64,000 nucleotides of DNA from an uncultured Victivallales bacterium (GCA_934661375.1 CAKUJH010000018.1:5582-69581), one strand, 5' to 3'; positions 25,039-41,582 are shown, counted from the first letter of the stretch. The notes: a model not told the origin generated them from the letters alone. Numbers and translations are program-made.

Positions 25039-27149
25039 TTACTCGTTTTCTCCACTATTTTCTTCTGAATTGCATCTGGTACACGTTCAAATATGAAGGG
25101 TTCCATTGTATAGGAAGCTCTTCCTTTGGACAGAGAACGGATCGAAGTCGCGTAACCGAACAGTTCCGCCAGCGGAATGTTCGCAAGCACGCGGGTTGCC
25201 GTTTCCTGGGTTTCAATTTCCACGATAGAACCGCGGCGGGAAGAAATATCACCGATAATGTCACCCATGTTTTCATCCGGAGTGGTGATCTCAACCTTCA
25301 TGATCGGTTCAAGAAGAACCAGTCCCGCTTTACGGGCAGCATCCTTCAAGCCCATGGAGGCAGCGATCTTGAACGCCATTTCCGACGAGTCGACCGGGTG
25401 ATAAGATCCATCGACAATATCCACATGGAAGTCCGTCAGAGGATAACCGGCAAGCACACCCGTCTGGGCAGCTTCACGAATACCCTGTTCGATCGGCTTG
25501 ATAAATTCTTTCGGAATGTTGCCGCCGACCACTTTGTTTTCGATCGTGATGCCATGACCGCGTTCCATCGGAGTGAGGGCCAGGATACAATGACCGTACT
25601 GACCGCGACCGCCCGACTGACGCACAAACTTGGAGTCGGCAGTTGCAGGTTTGAGAACGGCTTCACGGTAGGCGACTTCCGGCTGACCGGCGTTCGCGTC
25701 CACATTGAATTCGCGGCGGAGACGGTCCATAATGATTTCCAGGTGAAGTTCACCCATACCGGAAATAATGGTCTGACCGGTTTCCGTATCGCTCTTCATG
25801 GTGAAGGTCGGGTCTTCGTCAGACAGCGCACCGAGCGCACCGTACAGTTTATCGCGGTCGCTGGAAGTTTTGGGTTCAACCGCAATCGAGATAACCGGTT
25901 CCGGGAAGTGCATGGATTCCAGAACGATCGGGTCGCTTTCATCACACAGGGTATCACCGGTGGTCACGTTCTTGAAACCGACAGCGGCAGCAATGTCGCC
26001 GCAGAAAATTTCTTCGCATTCTTCACGGTGGTTGGCGTGCATCAGCAACAGACGTCCGAGACGTTCACGTTTACGCGTTCTGGGATTGTAAGCAGTAGCA
26101 CCGCGCACCGCCACGCCGGAATAAACGCGGAAGAACACCAGACGTCCGACAAACGGGTCGCTCATGATCTTGAATGCCAGAGCTGCGAACGGCTTGTCGT
26201 CACCGACCGTGCGAATCATCGGCTCTTCCGTATCCGGATTCATGCCTTTGGTTTCCCAGATATCAACAGGAGACGGCAGATAATCCACAACGGCATCCAG
26301 CAGGAACTGAACACCTTTGTTCTTGAATGCGGAACCGCAATAGGCAGGAACCAGACGTCCAGCCAGAACAGCTTTACGCAGACCAGCCTGAATCTGTTCG
26401 ACGTTCGGGGTCTCGTCATTCAGGAAGATTTCCATGATTTCTTCGTCGACTTCCGCAACGCTTTCAATCAGGTGGGTGCGCTTTTCCTTCAGCATTTCCA
26501 CCATATCTTCCGGAACCGGGATTTCGTTAAATTTCATGCCGTCATCGCCGCCGAACTTGTAGGCCTTCTCATGAAGGACGTCAATCAGACCGGAGAAATT
26601 CGCTTCGGCACCGATCGGCAACACCATCGGAACAACCGTCACGCCGAGTTTCTTGTGCATGTCTTCGACAACTTTGAAGAAGTTGGCACCGGTACGGTCC
26701 ATCTTGTTGACGAACGCGAGGGTCGGCACTTTGTATTTCTTCGCCTGACGCCAGACGGTTTCAGTCTGAGGCTGAACACCGCCGACGGCGCAAAACACAC
26801 CAACAGCACCATCAAGCACGCGGAGGGAGCGTTCGACTTCAGCAGTGAAGTCCACGTGCCCAGGAGTGTCGATCAAGTTGATGCGGCAGTGTCTCCAGTA
26901 GCAGGTAGTAGCTGCAGAAGTAATGGTAATACCGCGTTCCTGCTCCTGGACCATCCAGTCCATGGTGGCATTGCCTTCATGAACTTCGCCCAGCTTGTGG
27001 TTAACGCCAGTGTAATAAAGAATACGCTCGGAAAGAGTGGTCTTTCCGGCATCGATGTGAGCCATAATGCCGATATTGCGCGTAGCGGCAATCGGAGTTT
27101 TCCGTTTCGGCGACTCTTTGTAGTCTACGTTTACTTGATGTTCTGTCAT
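25035..27149 (-). CDS. fusA: Elongation factor G (704 aa)
   Basis: EF-G drives translocation of the ribosome. GTPase motifs: G1 AHIDAGKT, switch I QERGITITSAATT (canonical, unlike the EF-Tu in this window), G3 DTPGHVDF, G4 NKMD. Domains II-V follow with the usual GMGELHLEI and GYPLTDFHVDIVDGSYH. Length is normal. No strong ribosome site is visible before the ATG. Confidence 0.98.
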   Translation of the reverse strand: MTEHQVNVDYKESPKRKTPIAATRNIGIMAHIDAGKTTLSERILYYTGVNHKLGEVHEGNATMDWMVQEQERGITITSAATTCYWRHCRINLIDTPGHVDFTAEVERSLRVLDGAVGVFCAVGGVQPQTETVWRQAKKYKVPTLAFVNKMDRTGANFFKVVEDMHKKLGVTVVPMVLPIGAEANFSGLIDVLHEKAYKFGGDDGMKFNEIPVPEDMVEMLKEKRTHLIESVAEVDEEIMEIFLNDETPNVEQIQAGLRKAVLAGRLVPAYCGSAFKNKGVQFLLDAVVDYLPSPVDIWETKGMNPDTEEPMIRTVGDDKPFAALAFKIMSDPFVGRLVFFRVYSGVAVRGATAYNPRTRKRERLGRLLLMHANHREECEEIFCGDIAAAVGFKNVTTGDTLCDESDPIVLESMHFPEPVISIAVEPKTSSDRDKLYGALGALSDEDPTFTMKSDTETGQTIISGMGELHLEIIMDRLRREFNVDANAGQPEVAYREAVLKPATADSKFVRQSGGRGQYGHCILALTPMERGHGITIENKVVGGNIPKEFIKPIEQGIREAAQTGVLAGYPLTDFHVDIVDGSYHPVDSSEMAFKIAASMGLKDAARKAGLVLLEPIMKVEITTPDENMGDIIGDISSRRGSIVEIETQETATRVLANIPLAELFGYATSIRSLSKGRASYTMEPFIFERVPDAIQKKIVEKTSK

Positions 27150-27197
27150 AGTCGTATTGTCATGACATCGCTGATGTGCTTTGCAACAGGCTGTTCA

Positions 27198-27668
27198 TTA
27201 CCATCTGTAATGAGCAAACGCCTTGTTGGCCTGCGCCATCTTGTGAGTGTCGTCTTTCTTTTTAATAGAGGAACCAGTGTTGTCAAAAGCGTCGAGCAGT
27301 TCAGATGCGAGGGCCTGCATCATGGATTTGCCCTTTTTGGCCTGAGAATAGGTCACGATCCAGCGCATTGCCAGAGCAACCTGACGTTCAGCGGGAACGT
27401 CCAGGGGGACCTGATAAGTGGCACCGCCGACACGACGGCTCTTGACTTCCAGTTTCGGTTTGACATTCTCCACCGCCTGCAGAAAAACTTCCAGCGGTTC
27501 CATGTCTTTCTTCTTCGATTTGATCACATCGAAAGCCCCGTAGACAATGCTCTGGGCAACAGTTTTCTTGCCGTTGCGCATGAGAGTATTGATGAGGCGC
27601 GCGACCAACTCGCTATTGTACTTCACGTCGGGCGTGAGTTCTCTTTTTGTGATTCTGCGTCTTCTCAT
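27198..27668 (-). CDS. rpsG: 30S ribosomal protein S7 (156 aa)
   Basis: S7 nucleates assembly of the 30S head. The chain begins MRRRRITKRELTPDVKYNS and contains ARLINTLMRNGKKTVAQSIVYGAFD, VENVKPKLEVKSRRVGGATYQVPLDV and MAQANKAFAHYRW at the C-terminus. Standard length and position between rpsL and fusA. Confidence 0.98.
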   Translation of the reverse strand: MRRRRITKRELTPDVKYNSELVARLINTLMRNGKKTVAQSIVYGAFDVIKSKKKDMEPLEVFLQAVENVKPKLEVKSRRVGGATYQVPLDVPAERQVALAMRWIVTYSQAKKGKSMMQALASELLDAFDNTGSSIKKKDDTHKMAQANKAFAHYRW

Positions 27669-27712
27669 TGTGTTTCCAACATCCTCGATGATTTACACTT
27701 ATTCAGTGTTGA

Positions 27713-28108
27713 TTATTTTTTCTTGGCAGGAGCATCCGCTTTCGGGGTCTTGGCTCCGTATTTGGAACGGCCCTGTTTACGGCCTTCCACACCGAGGGAG
27801 TCCAGTGCACCGCGGATGATGTGATAACGCACACCGGGAAGGTCACGAACCCTTCCGCCCTTGATCAGGACCACAGAGTGTTCCTGAAGGTTATGGCCTT
27901 CGCCACCGATGTAGGCAGTCACTTCAACTCCGTTGGTCAGACGCACTCTGGCGATTTTGCGCAAAGCAGAGTTCGGCTTTTTCGGGGTTCTGGTTGTAAC
28001 CTGCATACAAACGCCGCGTCTCTGCGGACACTTCATCAGTGCCTTCGACTTGCTTTTCGCAACTTTCGAGCTGCGGCCCGATTTCACCAGTTGATTAATG
28101 GTCGGCAT
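27713..28108 (-). CDS. rpsL: 30S ribosomal protein S12 (131 aa)
   Basis: S12 controls decoding accuracy. MPTINQLVKSGR, CPQRRGVCMQV, TPKKPNSALRKIARVRL and LPGVRYHIIRGALDSLGV are present; the lysines that mutate in streptomycin-resistant strains are wild type. The ATG at 28108 has AAGGAG just upstream; an in-frame GTG at 28120 overlaps that site and is rejected. It is the first gene after the rpoC terminator. Confidence 0.97.
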   Translation of the reverse strand: MPTINQLVKSGRSSKVAKSKSKALMKCPQRRGVCMQVTTRTPKKPNSALRKIARVRLTNGVEVTAYIGGEGHNLQEHSVVLIKGGRVRDLPGVRYHIIRGALDSLGVEGRKQGRSKYGAKTPKADAPAKKK

Positions 28109-28163
28109 GTTCTCCTTCACCTATTCGCAATTGTTGCAGTTATGAATGACAAAACGGATATAT

Positions 28164-28191
28164 AATGTAACGCTCCGTCTGCATTTTTCAA
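28164..28191 (-). promoter_or_regulatory. Predicted promoter for rpsL and the genes behind it
   Basis: TTGAAA (complement of 28186-28191) and TACATT (complement of 28164-28169) are separated by 16 nt on the minus strand, between the rpoC terminator and rpsL. The -10 box is imperfect. Confidence 0.45.
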
Positions 28192-28209
28192 CTGCGGATT
28201 TCATTTTTT

Positions 28210-28265
28210 TCAAAAAAAATCTGATTTTTTGTCAGAACAGCCCCGTCTCCCTTCCGGAAGACGGG
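28210..28265 (-). terminator. Double-hairpin terminator after rpoC
   Basis: Reading the minus strand, the first stem pairs CCCGTCTTCC-type bases over 28242-28265. A second hairpin, TCTGA/TCAGA (28220-28236), is followed by eight T (forward A-run 28212-28219). It separates the rpoBC transcript from the str/S10 genes. Confidence 0.8.
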
Positions 28266-28275
28266 TTGTTTTCAC

Positions 28276-32715
<4,440 letters not shown>

Positions 32716-32736
32716 TTTGGATTCCTCCGCTTAAAT

Positions 32737-36549
<3,813 letters not shown>

Positions 36550-36619
36550 TATTCCACCCTGTCATTGTGGTTGGGATGAGCTGACTTTGCACAACGCATC
36601 GGCATGATAACCTCTGCGC

Positions 36620-36739
36620 AATCCGCGGGCGGCCTATAACCGCGGATTTACTTCTAAACACAGGAATGCGGAAGTTCTCCTCCATAATGAATCATGAAAG
36701 AGAACTCCGCATCACTTTACCGGTTAAGCAAAGACCGGT
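36620..36739 (-). promoter_or_regulatory. Three hairpins in the rplL-rpoB gap (attenuator or processing region)
   Basis: On the minus-strand transcript after rplL come three stems. ACCGGT/ACCGGT lies over 36719-36739. A long stem, ATGCGGA/TCCGCAT extended by GTTCTC/GAGAAC, lies over 36666-36712. A perfect 9-bp stem, AATCCGCGG/CCGCGGATT with an 11-nt loop, lies over 36620-36648. None is followed by a T-run. In E. coli the same gap holds an attenuator and an RNase III site that set the ratio of L7/L12 to RNA polymerase; a similar role here is inference. Confidence 0.6.
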
Positions 36740-36748
36740 ACAGCCGAA

Positions 36749-37156
36749 TTACTTGACTTCGACTTTCGCGCCAGCGGCTTCAAGCTGTTCCTTGATCTTC
36801 TTGGCGTCTTCTTTGGAAACACCCTCTTTGACGGGCTTCGGAGCAGATTCAACCAGATCTTTGGCTTCTTTCAGGCCCAGGCCGGTGATCGCGCGAACTT
36901 CTTTGATCACGTTCACTTTGCTGGCACCCATATCGGCGAGGATCACGGTGAATTCAGTCTGTTCTTCAGCAGCGGCGGCAGGAGCAGCACCAGCAGCGGG
37001 AGCGGCAGCAACAGCAACCGGCGCAGCAGCACTGACACCAAGTCTCTCTTCGAGAGCTTTGACCAGTTTGGAAAGATCGAGGACGGACAGTTTTTCCACG
37101 TAGGAAATGAACTGTTCCATTTCCGGCGAAACTTCAACGTTAGCTTGTTCAGTCAT
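36749..37156 (-). CDS. rplL: 50S ribosomal protein L7/L12 (135 aa)
   Basis: The stalk protein has an N-terminal dimerisation helix (FISYVEKLSVLDLSKLVKALEERLG), an Ala/Pro hinge and the C-terminal factor-binding domain (EFTVILADMGASKVNVIKEVRAITGLGLKEAKDLVE). The ATG at 37156 has GGAGG 7 nt upstream. It is a little longer than the usual 120-125 aa because of N-terminal residues and a long hinge. Confidence 0.97.
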   Translation of the reverse strand: MTEQANVEVSPEMEQFISYVEKLSVLDLSKLVKALEERLGVSAAAPVAVAAAPAAGAAPAAAAEEQTEFTVILADMGASKVNVIKEVRAITGLGLKEAKDLVESAPKPVKEGVSKEDAKKIKEQLEAAGAKVEVK

Positions 37157-37190
37157 TATAAGACCTCCGTTAATATTGTTCGAAATTGTT

Positions 37191-37739
37191 TCAATTCGCT
37201 TCTTTTTCAAGCTTGTTTTTGTAAGCATTGACAACATTGACAATGCTCGTGACTTTAGCGTTCAGCACTCTGACAAGTCCGGTCGGAACCGCATTGAGCA
37301 ATCCGAGCAACTGAGCACGGAGAGCATCTTTGGACGGCAGCGCGGCAATGGCAAGAACATCATCCTTGCTCAGCACGGCACCATCATAATAACCGGCTTT
37401 CGGAGCCATGACTTCCTTGGTGGACTTCATGAAATCCTGAATCGTCTTGGCGACCTGACCGGCATCGCCTTTACCAATGATGACGGCAGTATCGCCAGTC
37501 AGTTTCAGATTGGCAAGAGCTTCCATGCCATTGGCTTCAGCCACTTTCTTGATCAGGCGGTTTTTCAGAACATGGCATTCTGCTTCACATTTGGCAAGAT
37601 CATTGCGGAACGTGGTCAGTTCTTTGCTCTTCAAACCTTTATATGACACAAAGTACACATAATCGGCACCGACCAGGAGACGCGCTACATCATCAAACAT
37701 CTGGATCTTTTCAGATCTTCTGGCTTTTTCAGTAGTCAT
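37191..37739 (-). CDS. rplJ: 50S ribosomal protein L10 (182 aa)
   Basis: L10 anchors L7/L12 dimers to the ribosome. The chain shows ADYVYFVSYKGLKSKELTTFRNDLAKC, the LKNRL segment, GDTAVIIGKGD and a helical C-terminus that binds L7/L12. The gene starts 3 nt after rplA; its GGAG lies inside the end of rplA. No separate promoter is visible. Confidence 0.96.
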   Translation of the reverse strand: MTTEKARRSEKIQMFDDVARLLVGADYVYFVSYKGLKSKELTTFRNDLAKCEAECHVLKNRLIKKVAEANGMEALANLKLTGDTAVIIGKGDAGQVAKTIQDFMKSTKEVMAPKAGYYDGAVLSKDDVLAIAALPSKDALRAQLLGLLNAVPTGLVRVLNAKVTSIVNVVNAYKNKLEKEAN

Positions 37740-37742
37740 CTT

Positions 37743-38447
37743 TTACTCCTTTGTCGAGAGGGTGCGCGGATCAATTTTGATCCCAGGTGTCATCGTTCCG
37801 GAAATCGTGCAGCTCAGGAAATAAACGCCTTTGGCGGAAGCGGGTTTCACTTTGACCAGCGCTTTGACCAGCGCTTCGCAGTTGGCCACAATATCTTCAG
37901 CCTTGAAGGACAGTTTGCCAACCGGAACCTGCACGCAGGCACCTTTGTCGGCTCTGAATTCAACACGACCGGCTTTCGCCTCAGCAACAGCCTTGCCGAC
38001 AGCATCGGTCACAGTTCCGGTTTTCGGGTTCGGCATCAAGCCCTTCGGACCGAGCTGACGGCCCAGGGGACGAACTTTCGGCATGGCAGACGGAGAAGCG
38101 ATGAGAACATCGAAATCCACCCAACCACCTTTGATCTTTTCAATGATGTCTTCAAAACCCACAAAATCCGCACCTGCACCAGTCGCTTCCTTCTGAGCAT
38201 CGACATTGTCCGTGATGACACAGACTTTCACCGATTTACCAGTTCCTTTCGGGAGCGGAAGCGCACCACGAACGGTCTGATCTGTCTGCTTGGGATCCAC
38301 GCCGAGACGGAATGCCATTTCAACAGTCTGATCGAACTTGGGCTGCGGGAGCTCTTTGAGGAGAGCCACCGCATCGGCCAGAGTCATCTGGACACCGCGG
38401 TCAATCTTCTCAAGCTGGGCTCTGTAAAGTTTACTTTTCTTACCCAT
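37743..38447 (-). CDS. rplA: 50S ribosomal protein L1 (234 aa)
   Basis: L1 forms the mobile E-site stalk and commonly represses its own operon. Landmarks are SKLYRAQLEKID, FRLGVDPKQTDQTVRGALPLPKGTGK and GRQLGPKGLMPNPKTGTV. The ATG at 38447 has GAGG 6 nt upstream and overlaps the rplK stop by 8 nt, giving the usual length. Confidence 0.97.
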   Translation of the reverse strand: MGKKSKLYRAQLEKIDRGVQMTLADAVALLKELPQPKFDQTVEMAFRLGVDPKQTDQTVRGALPLPKGTGKSVKVCVITDNVDAQKEATGAGADFVGFEDIIEKIKGGWVDFDVLIASPSAMPKVRPLGRQLGPKGLMPNPKTGTVTDAVGKAVAEAKAGRVEFRADKGACVQVPVGKLSFKAEDIVANCEALVKALVKVKPASAKGVYFLSCTISGTMTPGIKIDPRTLSTKE

Positions 38448-38868
38448 CCACCACCTCAATTCCCATGCTGCGAGCCGTGCCTTCAATGATTTTCATTGCG
38501 GCAGCCTCGGTACGGGCGTTGATGTCGTTCTTCTTCATCTGCACAATCTGTTTGATCTGGGAACGGGTGATCTTTCCAGCCGATTCACGACCGGGGGTCT
38601 TGGAACCGCTCGCCAGATTTGCCAGCTTCTTAATGAGAACAGGAGCCGGCGGGGATTTGGTGATGAAGGTGAAAGAACGATCCTGGTAAACGGTAATCAC
38701 CACCGGAATCACCATTCCGGCCTGTGACTGCGTCGCGGCGTTGAACTGTTTGCAGAATTCCATGATATTCACGCCGGCCTGACCAAGTGCAGGACCGACC
38801 GGGGGCGCCGGATTGGCAGCTCCCGCAGGAATTTGCAGACGAATTTCCGCTGTTACCTTTTTCGCCAT
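38440..38868 (-). CDS. rplK: 50S ribosomal protein L11 (142 aa)
   Basis: L11 shapes the GTPase-associated centre. The sequence is MAKKVTAEIRLQIPAGAANPAPPVGPALGQ..., with GVNIMEFCKQFNA, VVITVYQDRSFTF and the C-terminal GTARSMGIEV. The ATG at 38868 has GGAGG 5 nt upstream. The overlapping end with rplA couples their synthesis. Confidence 0.97.
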   Translation of the reverse strand: MAKKVTAEIRLQIPAGAANPAPPVGPALGQAGVNIMEFCKQFNAATQSQAGMVIPVVITVYQDRSFTFITKSPPAPVLIKKLANLASGSKTPGRESAGKITRSQIKQIVQMKKNDINARTEAAAMKIIEGTARSMGIEVVDG

Positions 38869-38889
38869 TTGTTCCTCCATACTCCGCAA

Positions 38890-38919
38890 GGTGGTGCGAC
38901 CGACAGGAACTCTCCCACC
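38890..38919 (-). promoter_or_regulatory. Possible L1-binding leader stem before rplK
   Basis: On the transcript, GGTGGGAG begins a segment that folds back on CACCACC just before the rplK ribosome site. A GTGGGAG-containing stem at this place recalls the L1 autoregulatory site of the rplKA leader in E. coli. The identification is by position and a short motif only. Confidence 0.35.
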
Positions 38920-38954
38920 GTTGCGATGTCTTCTTTATATATACACGAGTCTAT

Positions 38955-38972
38955 GGTGAAATTGCTTTCACC
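38955..38972 (-). promoter_or_regulatory. GNRA-capped hairpin between nusG and rplK
   Basis: GGTGAAA-GCAA-TTTCACC on the minus-strand transcript is a perfect 7-bp stem with a GCAA tetraloop, 22 nt after the nusG stop. It has no T-run, so it is more likely a processing or stability element than a terminator. Confidence 0.5.
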
Positions 38973-38993
38973 GCCTGTCTTGACTCCAAAAAA

Positions 38994-39548
38994 TCATTCC
39001 AGAACTTTTTCAACCTGCCAGAACTCCATTTCCATCGGAGTCGGACGGGCAAAAACCAGAATTTCCACTTTCAGAAAACCGCGTTCCATATCAATTTCCA
39101 GCACAGTTCCTTTGAATCCAGTGAACGGTCCATCCACAATTTCGACCTGATCGCCGACATTGAACTGCGGGCGCACGGGCTGCTGGGCAACCACATCTTC
39201 TGCGCCGGGAAGAGAAATCCATTGAGCCACTTCTTCTTCCGTCATGGCGCCGCCAATCTTGGATACGCCTTTAATGCCGTTGATGAAGTGCCAGACTGTT
39301 TCATTGAGCTGATTGTCATCAGTATAAAGATTCATGCGCGCGAAAACATAACCGGGAAACAGTTTTCTTTCGACCATATGGCGAACGCCATTGCGCATTT
39401 CGACAGTTTTTTCCATTGGATACTGAACTTCGAAAACAGGAATGGAGGGATCATTCAGGTTGATCTGACGCTGAATCGCCTCCCGCACTCTTTTTTCATA
39501 TTGAGTAAGAGTATTGATAATATACCACTGACCCTCTTCGTGTTCCAT
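38994..39548 (-). CDS. nusG: Transcription termination/antitermination factor NusG (184 aa)
   Basis: NusG bridges RNA polymerase to Rho or the ribosome. The NGN domain shows GQWYIINTLTQYEKRVREAI, FPGYVFARMNL and TVWHFINGIKGV; the KOW domain is FNVGDQVEIVDGPFTGFKGTVLEID. GGAG lies 9 nt before the ATG. It lies in the conserved secE-nusG-rplK order. Confidence 0.97.
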   Translation of the reverse strand: MEHEEGQWYIINTLTQYEKRVREAIQRQINLNDPSIPVFEVQYPMEKTVEMRNGVRHMVERKLFPGYVFARMNLYTDDNQLNETVWHFINGIKGVSKIGGAMTEEEVAQWISLPGAEDVVAQQPVRPQFNVGDQVEIVDGPFTGFKGTVLEIDMERGFLKVEILVFARPTPMEMEFWQVEKVLE

Positions 39549-39607
39549 AATTTAACCAAGCTCCCGAATAATTGAATTTTCCGTGAATTTTTGCAGGAAT
39601 AAGCAGA

Positions 39608-39805
39608 TTAGAAGGTGGTAAGAAACCGAACCGCCCTGAAGAGAATCTGATCGATGCCGGCCAGATAAACCGTGGAAAGGATCAAAGCGACGATCACCAG
39701 AATAGTAGATTCGAACAACTGATCCCGTGTAGGCCAGCTGCTCTTATTCATTTCATCCAATGTTCCCATGATGAAGTTTCTGATTTTTTCCGTAATCGTG
39801 CCCAT
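39608..39805 (-). CDS. secE: Preprotein translocase subunit SecE (65 aa)
   Basis: A single-membrane-helix SecE: an amphipathic N-terminal helix ending DEMNKSSWPTRDQLFEST (the conserved K-x-x-WP motif) and one membrane helix (ILVIVALILSTVYLAGID). The ATG at 39805 gives the common short-SecE length. The frame continues upstream through the tRNA-Trp gene, which cannot be coding. Confidence 0.95.
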   Translation of the reverse strand: MGTITEKIRNFIMGTLDEMNKSSWPTRDQLFESTILVIVALILSTVYLAGIDQILFRAVRFLTTF

Positions 39806-39852
39806 TCCGGCATATCCTTTCCATATTTGAGTCAGTTTCAGATGAATGAAAC

Positions 39853-39928
39853 TGGCAGGAGCGGCGAGGCTCGAACTCACGACCTGCGGTTTTGGAGACC
39901 GCTGCTCTACCAACTGAGCTACACTCCT
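39853..39928 (-). tRNA. tRNA-Trp (anticodon CCA)
   Basis: 76 nt including an encoded 3' CCA. The acceptor stem AGGAGTG pairs with CGCTCCT (one G-T), the D arm is GCTC...GAGC, the anticodon stem GCGGT/ACCGC holds loop CTCCAAA, and the T arm has TTCGAGC. It lies between rpmG and secE, as in many bacteria. Confidence 0.95.
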
Positions 39929-39966
39929 GGGTGTGTTCCGAATATTACGGAACAACCTGAACAAAA

Positions 39967-40116
39967 TTACTTGGTTTCTTTATGCACCGTGTGTTTACGG
40001 TCAAACTTGCAGAACTTTTTGATTTCCAGACGACCCGGAGTATTTCTTTTCTCCTTGGTGCTGGTATAATTTCTGCGTTTGCACTCAGTGCATTCCAAAA
40101 TTATAATTTCACGCAT
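39967..40116 (-). CDS. rpmG: 50S ribosomal protein L33 (49 aa)
   Basis: A short gene encoding MREIIILECTECKRRNYTS..., then KEKRNTPGRLEIKKFC and KHTVHKETK, which is L33 with one CxxC pair and the third Cys further on. AAGGTG lies 7 nt before the ATG. It sits between tuf and tRNA-Trp, a conserved location in many non-enteric bacteria. Confidence 0.95.
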   Translation of the reverse strand: MREIIILECTECKRRNYTSTKEKRNTPGRLEIKKFCKFDRKHTVHKETK

Positions 40117-40220
40117 TTTATTTCACCTTGCATCCATCCGTCATCACGACAAACCGATGCGGTTAAAATGTCCTGCCGGTTTTATCCGGCAGGAACATTC
40201 AATTTCAGCAAATCGCCGAA

Positions 40221-41429
40221 TTATTCAACGATTTCAGAAACACGTCCGGAAGCAACGGTACGGCCGCCTTCGCGGATAGCGAAGCGCTGGGTCTTTTCCA
40301 TAGCAATCGGGGCGATCAGTTCAACACTGATGGACACATTGTCACCAGGCATAACCATCTGGACACCTTCCGGAAGGGTAATGATACCGGTAACGTCGGT
40401 CGTTCTGAAATAGAACTGCGGTCTGTAGTTGGAGAAGAACGGGCTGTGACGTCCGCCTTCGTCTTTGCTCAGAACGTAGATTTCAGCTTTGAATTTCTTG
40501 TGCGGGGTGATGCTGCCCGGTTTCGCCAGGACCTGACCACGTTCCACATCTTCTTTCTTGGTACCACGGAGCAGGCAGCCGATATTGTCGCCGGCTTCAC
40601 CGAATTCGAGTTCCTTACGGAACATTTCAACACCGGTGATGGTGGTTTTGGCAGTCGGTTTCAGACCGACGATTTCGCAAGCATCGCCAACGCGAACCTG
40701 TCCGCGTTCCACACGGCCGGTAACCACGGTACCACGGCCTTCGATGGAGAACACGTCTTCGATCGGCATCAGGAACGGCTTGTCGTTTTCACGCTGGGGT
40801 TCAGGAATCCAGCTGTCGATAGCATCCATGAGTTCCTGAATGCAGTTACATTCCGGAGCATTCGGATCGGTGGCCTGAAGGGCCGGATAAGCAGCACCGC
40901 GGATGATCGGGGTGTTGTCACCGTCGAAGTCATACTTGGAGAGCAGTTCACGGATTTCCATTTCGACGAGGTCCAGCAGTTCCGGATCGTCGACCAGGTC
41001 AACCTTGTTCAGAAACACAACGATACGGGGAACACCGACCTGCTTTGCCAGCAGAATGTGTTCACGGGTCTGCGGCATGGCGCCGTCAACAGCACTCACC
41101 ACGAGGATCGCGCCGTCCATCTGAGCGGCACCGGTGATCATGTTTTTCACATAGTCCGCGTGCCCTGGGCAGTCAACGTGCGCATAGTGACGGGTAGCGG
41201 TCTGATATTCCACGTGAGAGGTGGCGATGGTCAGAATCTTGGTGGAGTCACGACGACCCTGGGATTCAGAAGCCTTGGCAACCTGATCGTACGGAATGTA
41301 ATCAGCAAGACCCTTCAGGTTCTGAACGTGGGTGATTGCTGCGGTAAGAGTGGTCTTACCATGGTCAACGTGACCGATTGTACCGACGTTTACGTGCGGT
41401 TTCTCTCTGACAAATTTTTCCTTGGCCAT
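40221..41429 (-). CDS. tuf: Elongation factor Tu (402 aa) with atypical switch I
   Basis: EF-Tu delivers aminoacyl-tRNA to the ribosome. G1 GHVDHGKT (residues 19-26), G3 DCPGH (87-91) and G4 NKVD are normal, and domains II and III are well conserved to GGRTVASGRV. Switch I differs. Where E. coli has EEKARGITINTSHVEY, this protein reads SESQGRRDSTKILTIATSHVEY, five residues longer and KILTI (64-68) for RGITI; the Mg-binding Thr is kept (Thr67). The change is in frame on the DNA. GGAGG lies 7 nt before the ATG. It is co-transcribed with tRNA-Thr upstream and rpmG downstream. Confidence 0.98.
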   Translation of the reverse strand: MAKEKFVREKPHVNVGTIGHVDHGKTTLTAAITHVQNLKGLADYIPYDQVAKASESQGRRDSTKILTIATSHVEYQTATRHYAHVDCPGHADYVKNMITGAAQMDGAILVVSAVDGAMPQTREHILLAKQVGVPRIVVFLNKVDLVDDPELLDLVEMEIRELLSKYDFDGDNTPIIRGAAYPALQATDPNAPECNCIQELMDAIDSWIPEPQRENDKPFLMPIEDVFSIEGRGTVVTGRVERGQVRVGDACEIVGLKPTAKTTITGVEMFRKELEFGEAGDNIGCLLRGTKKEDVERGQVLAKPGSITPHKKFKAEIYVLSKDEGGRHSPFFSNYRPQFYFRTTDVTGIITLPEGVQMVMPGDNVSISVELIAPIAMEKTQRFAIREGGRTVASGRVSEIVE

Positions 41430-41506
41430 CTCATGTCCTCCTTTGATGACAATTGCCTATGGCATTTTGTTTTCAGTTCTATCTAAATACCGTTTAGTTT
41501 ATAAAA

Positions 41507-41582
<76 letters not shown>

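Noticed and set aside
39806..39964. Long form of SecE running through the tRNA-Trp gene
   Set aside because: The extra residues are the translated tRNA; the short SecE starting at 39805 fits the family.
41226..41282. Suspected frameshift pair in tuf explaining the odd switch I
   Set aside because: The DNA translates in one frame through the segment, the DQV start and ATSHVEY end are perfectly conserved, and the extra length is an exact multiple of three.
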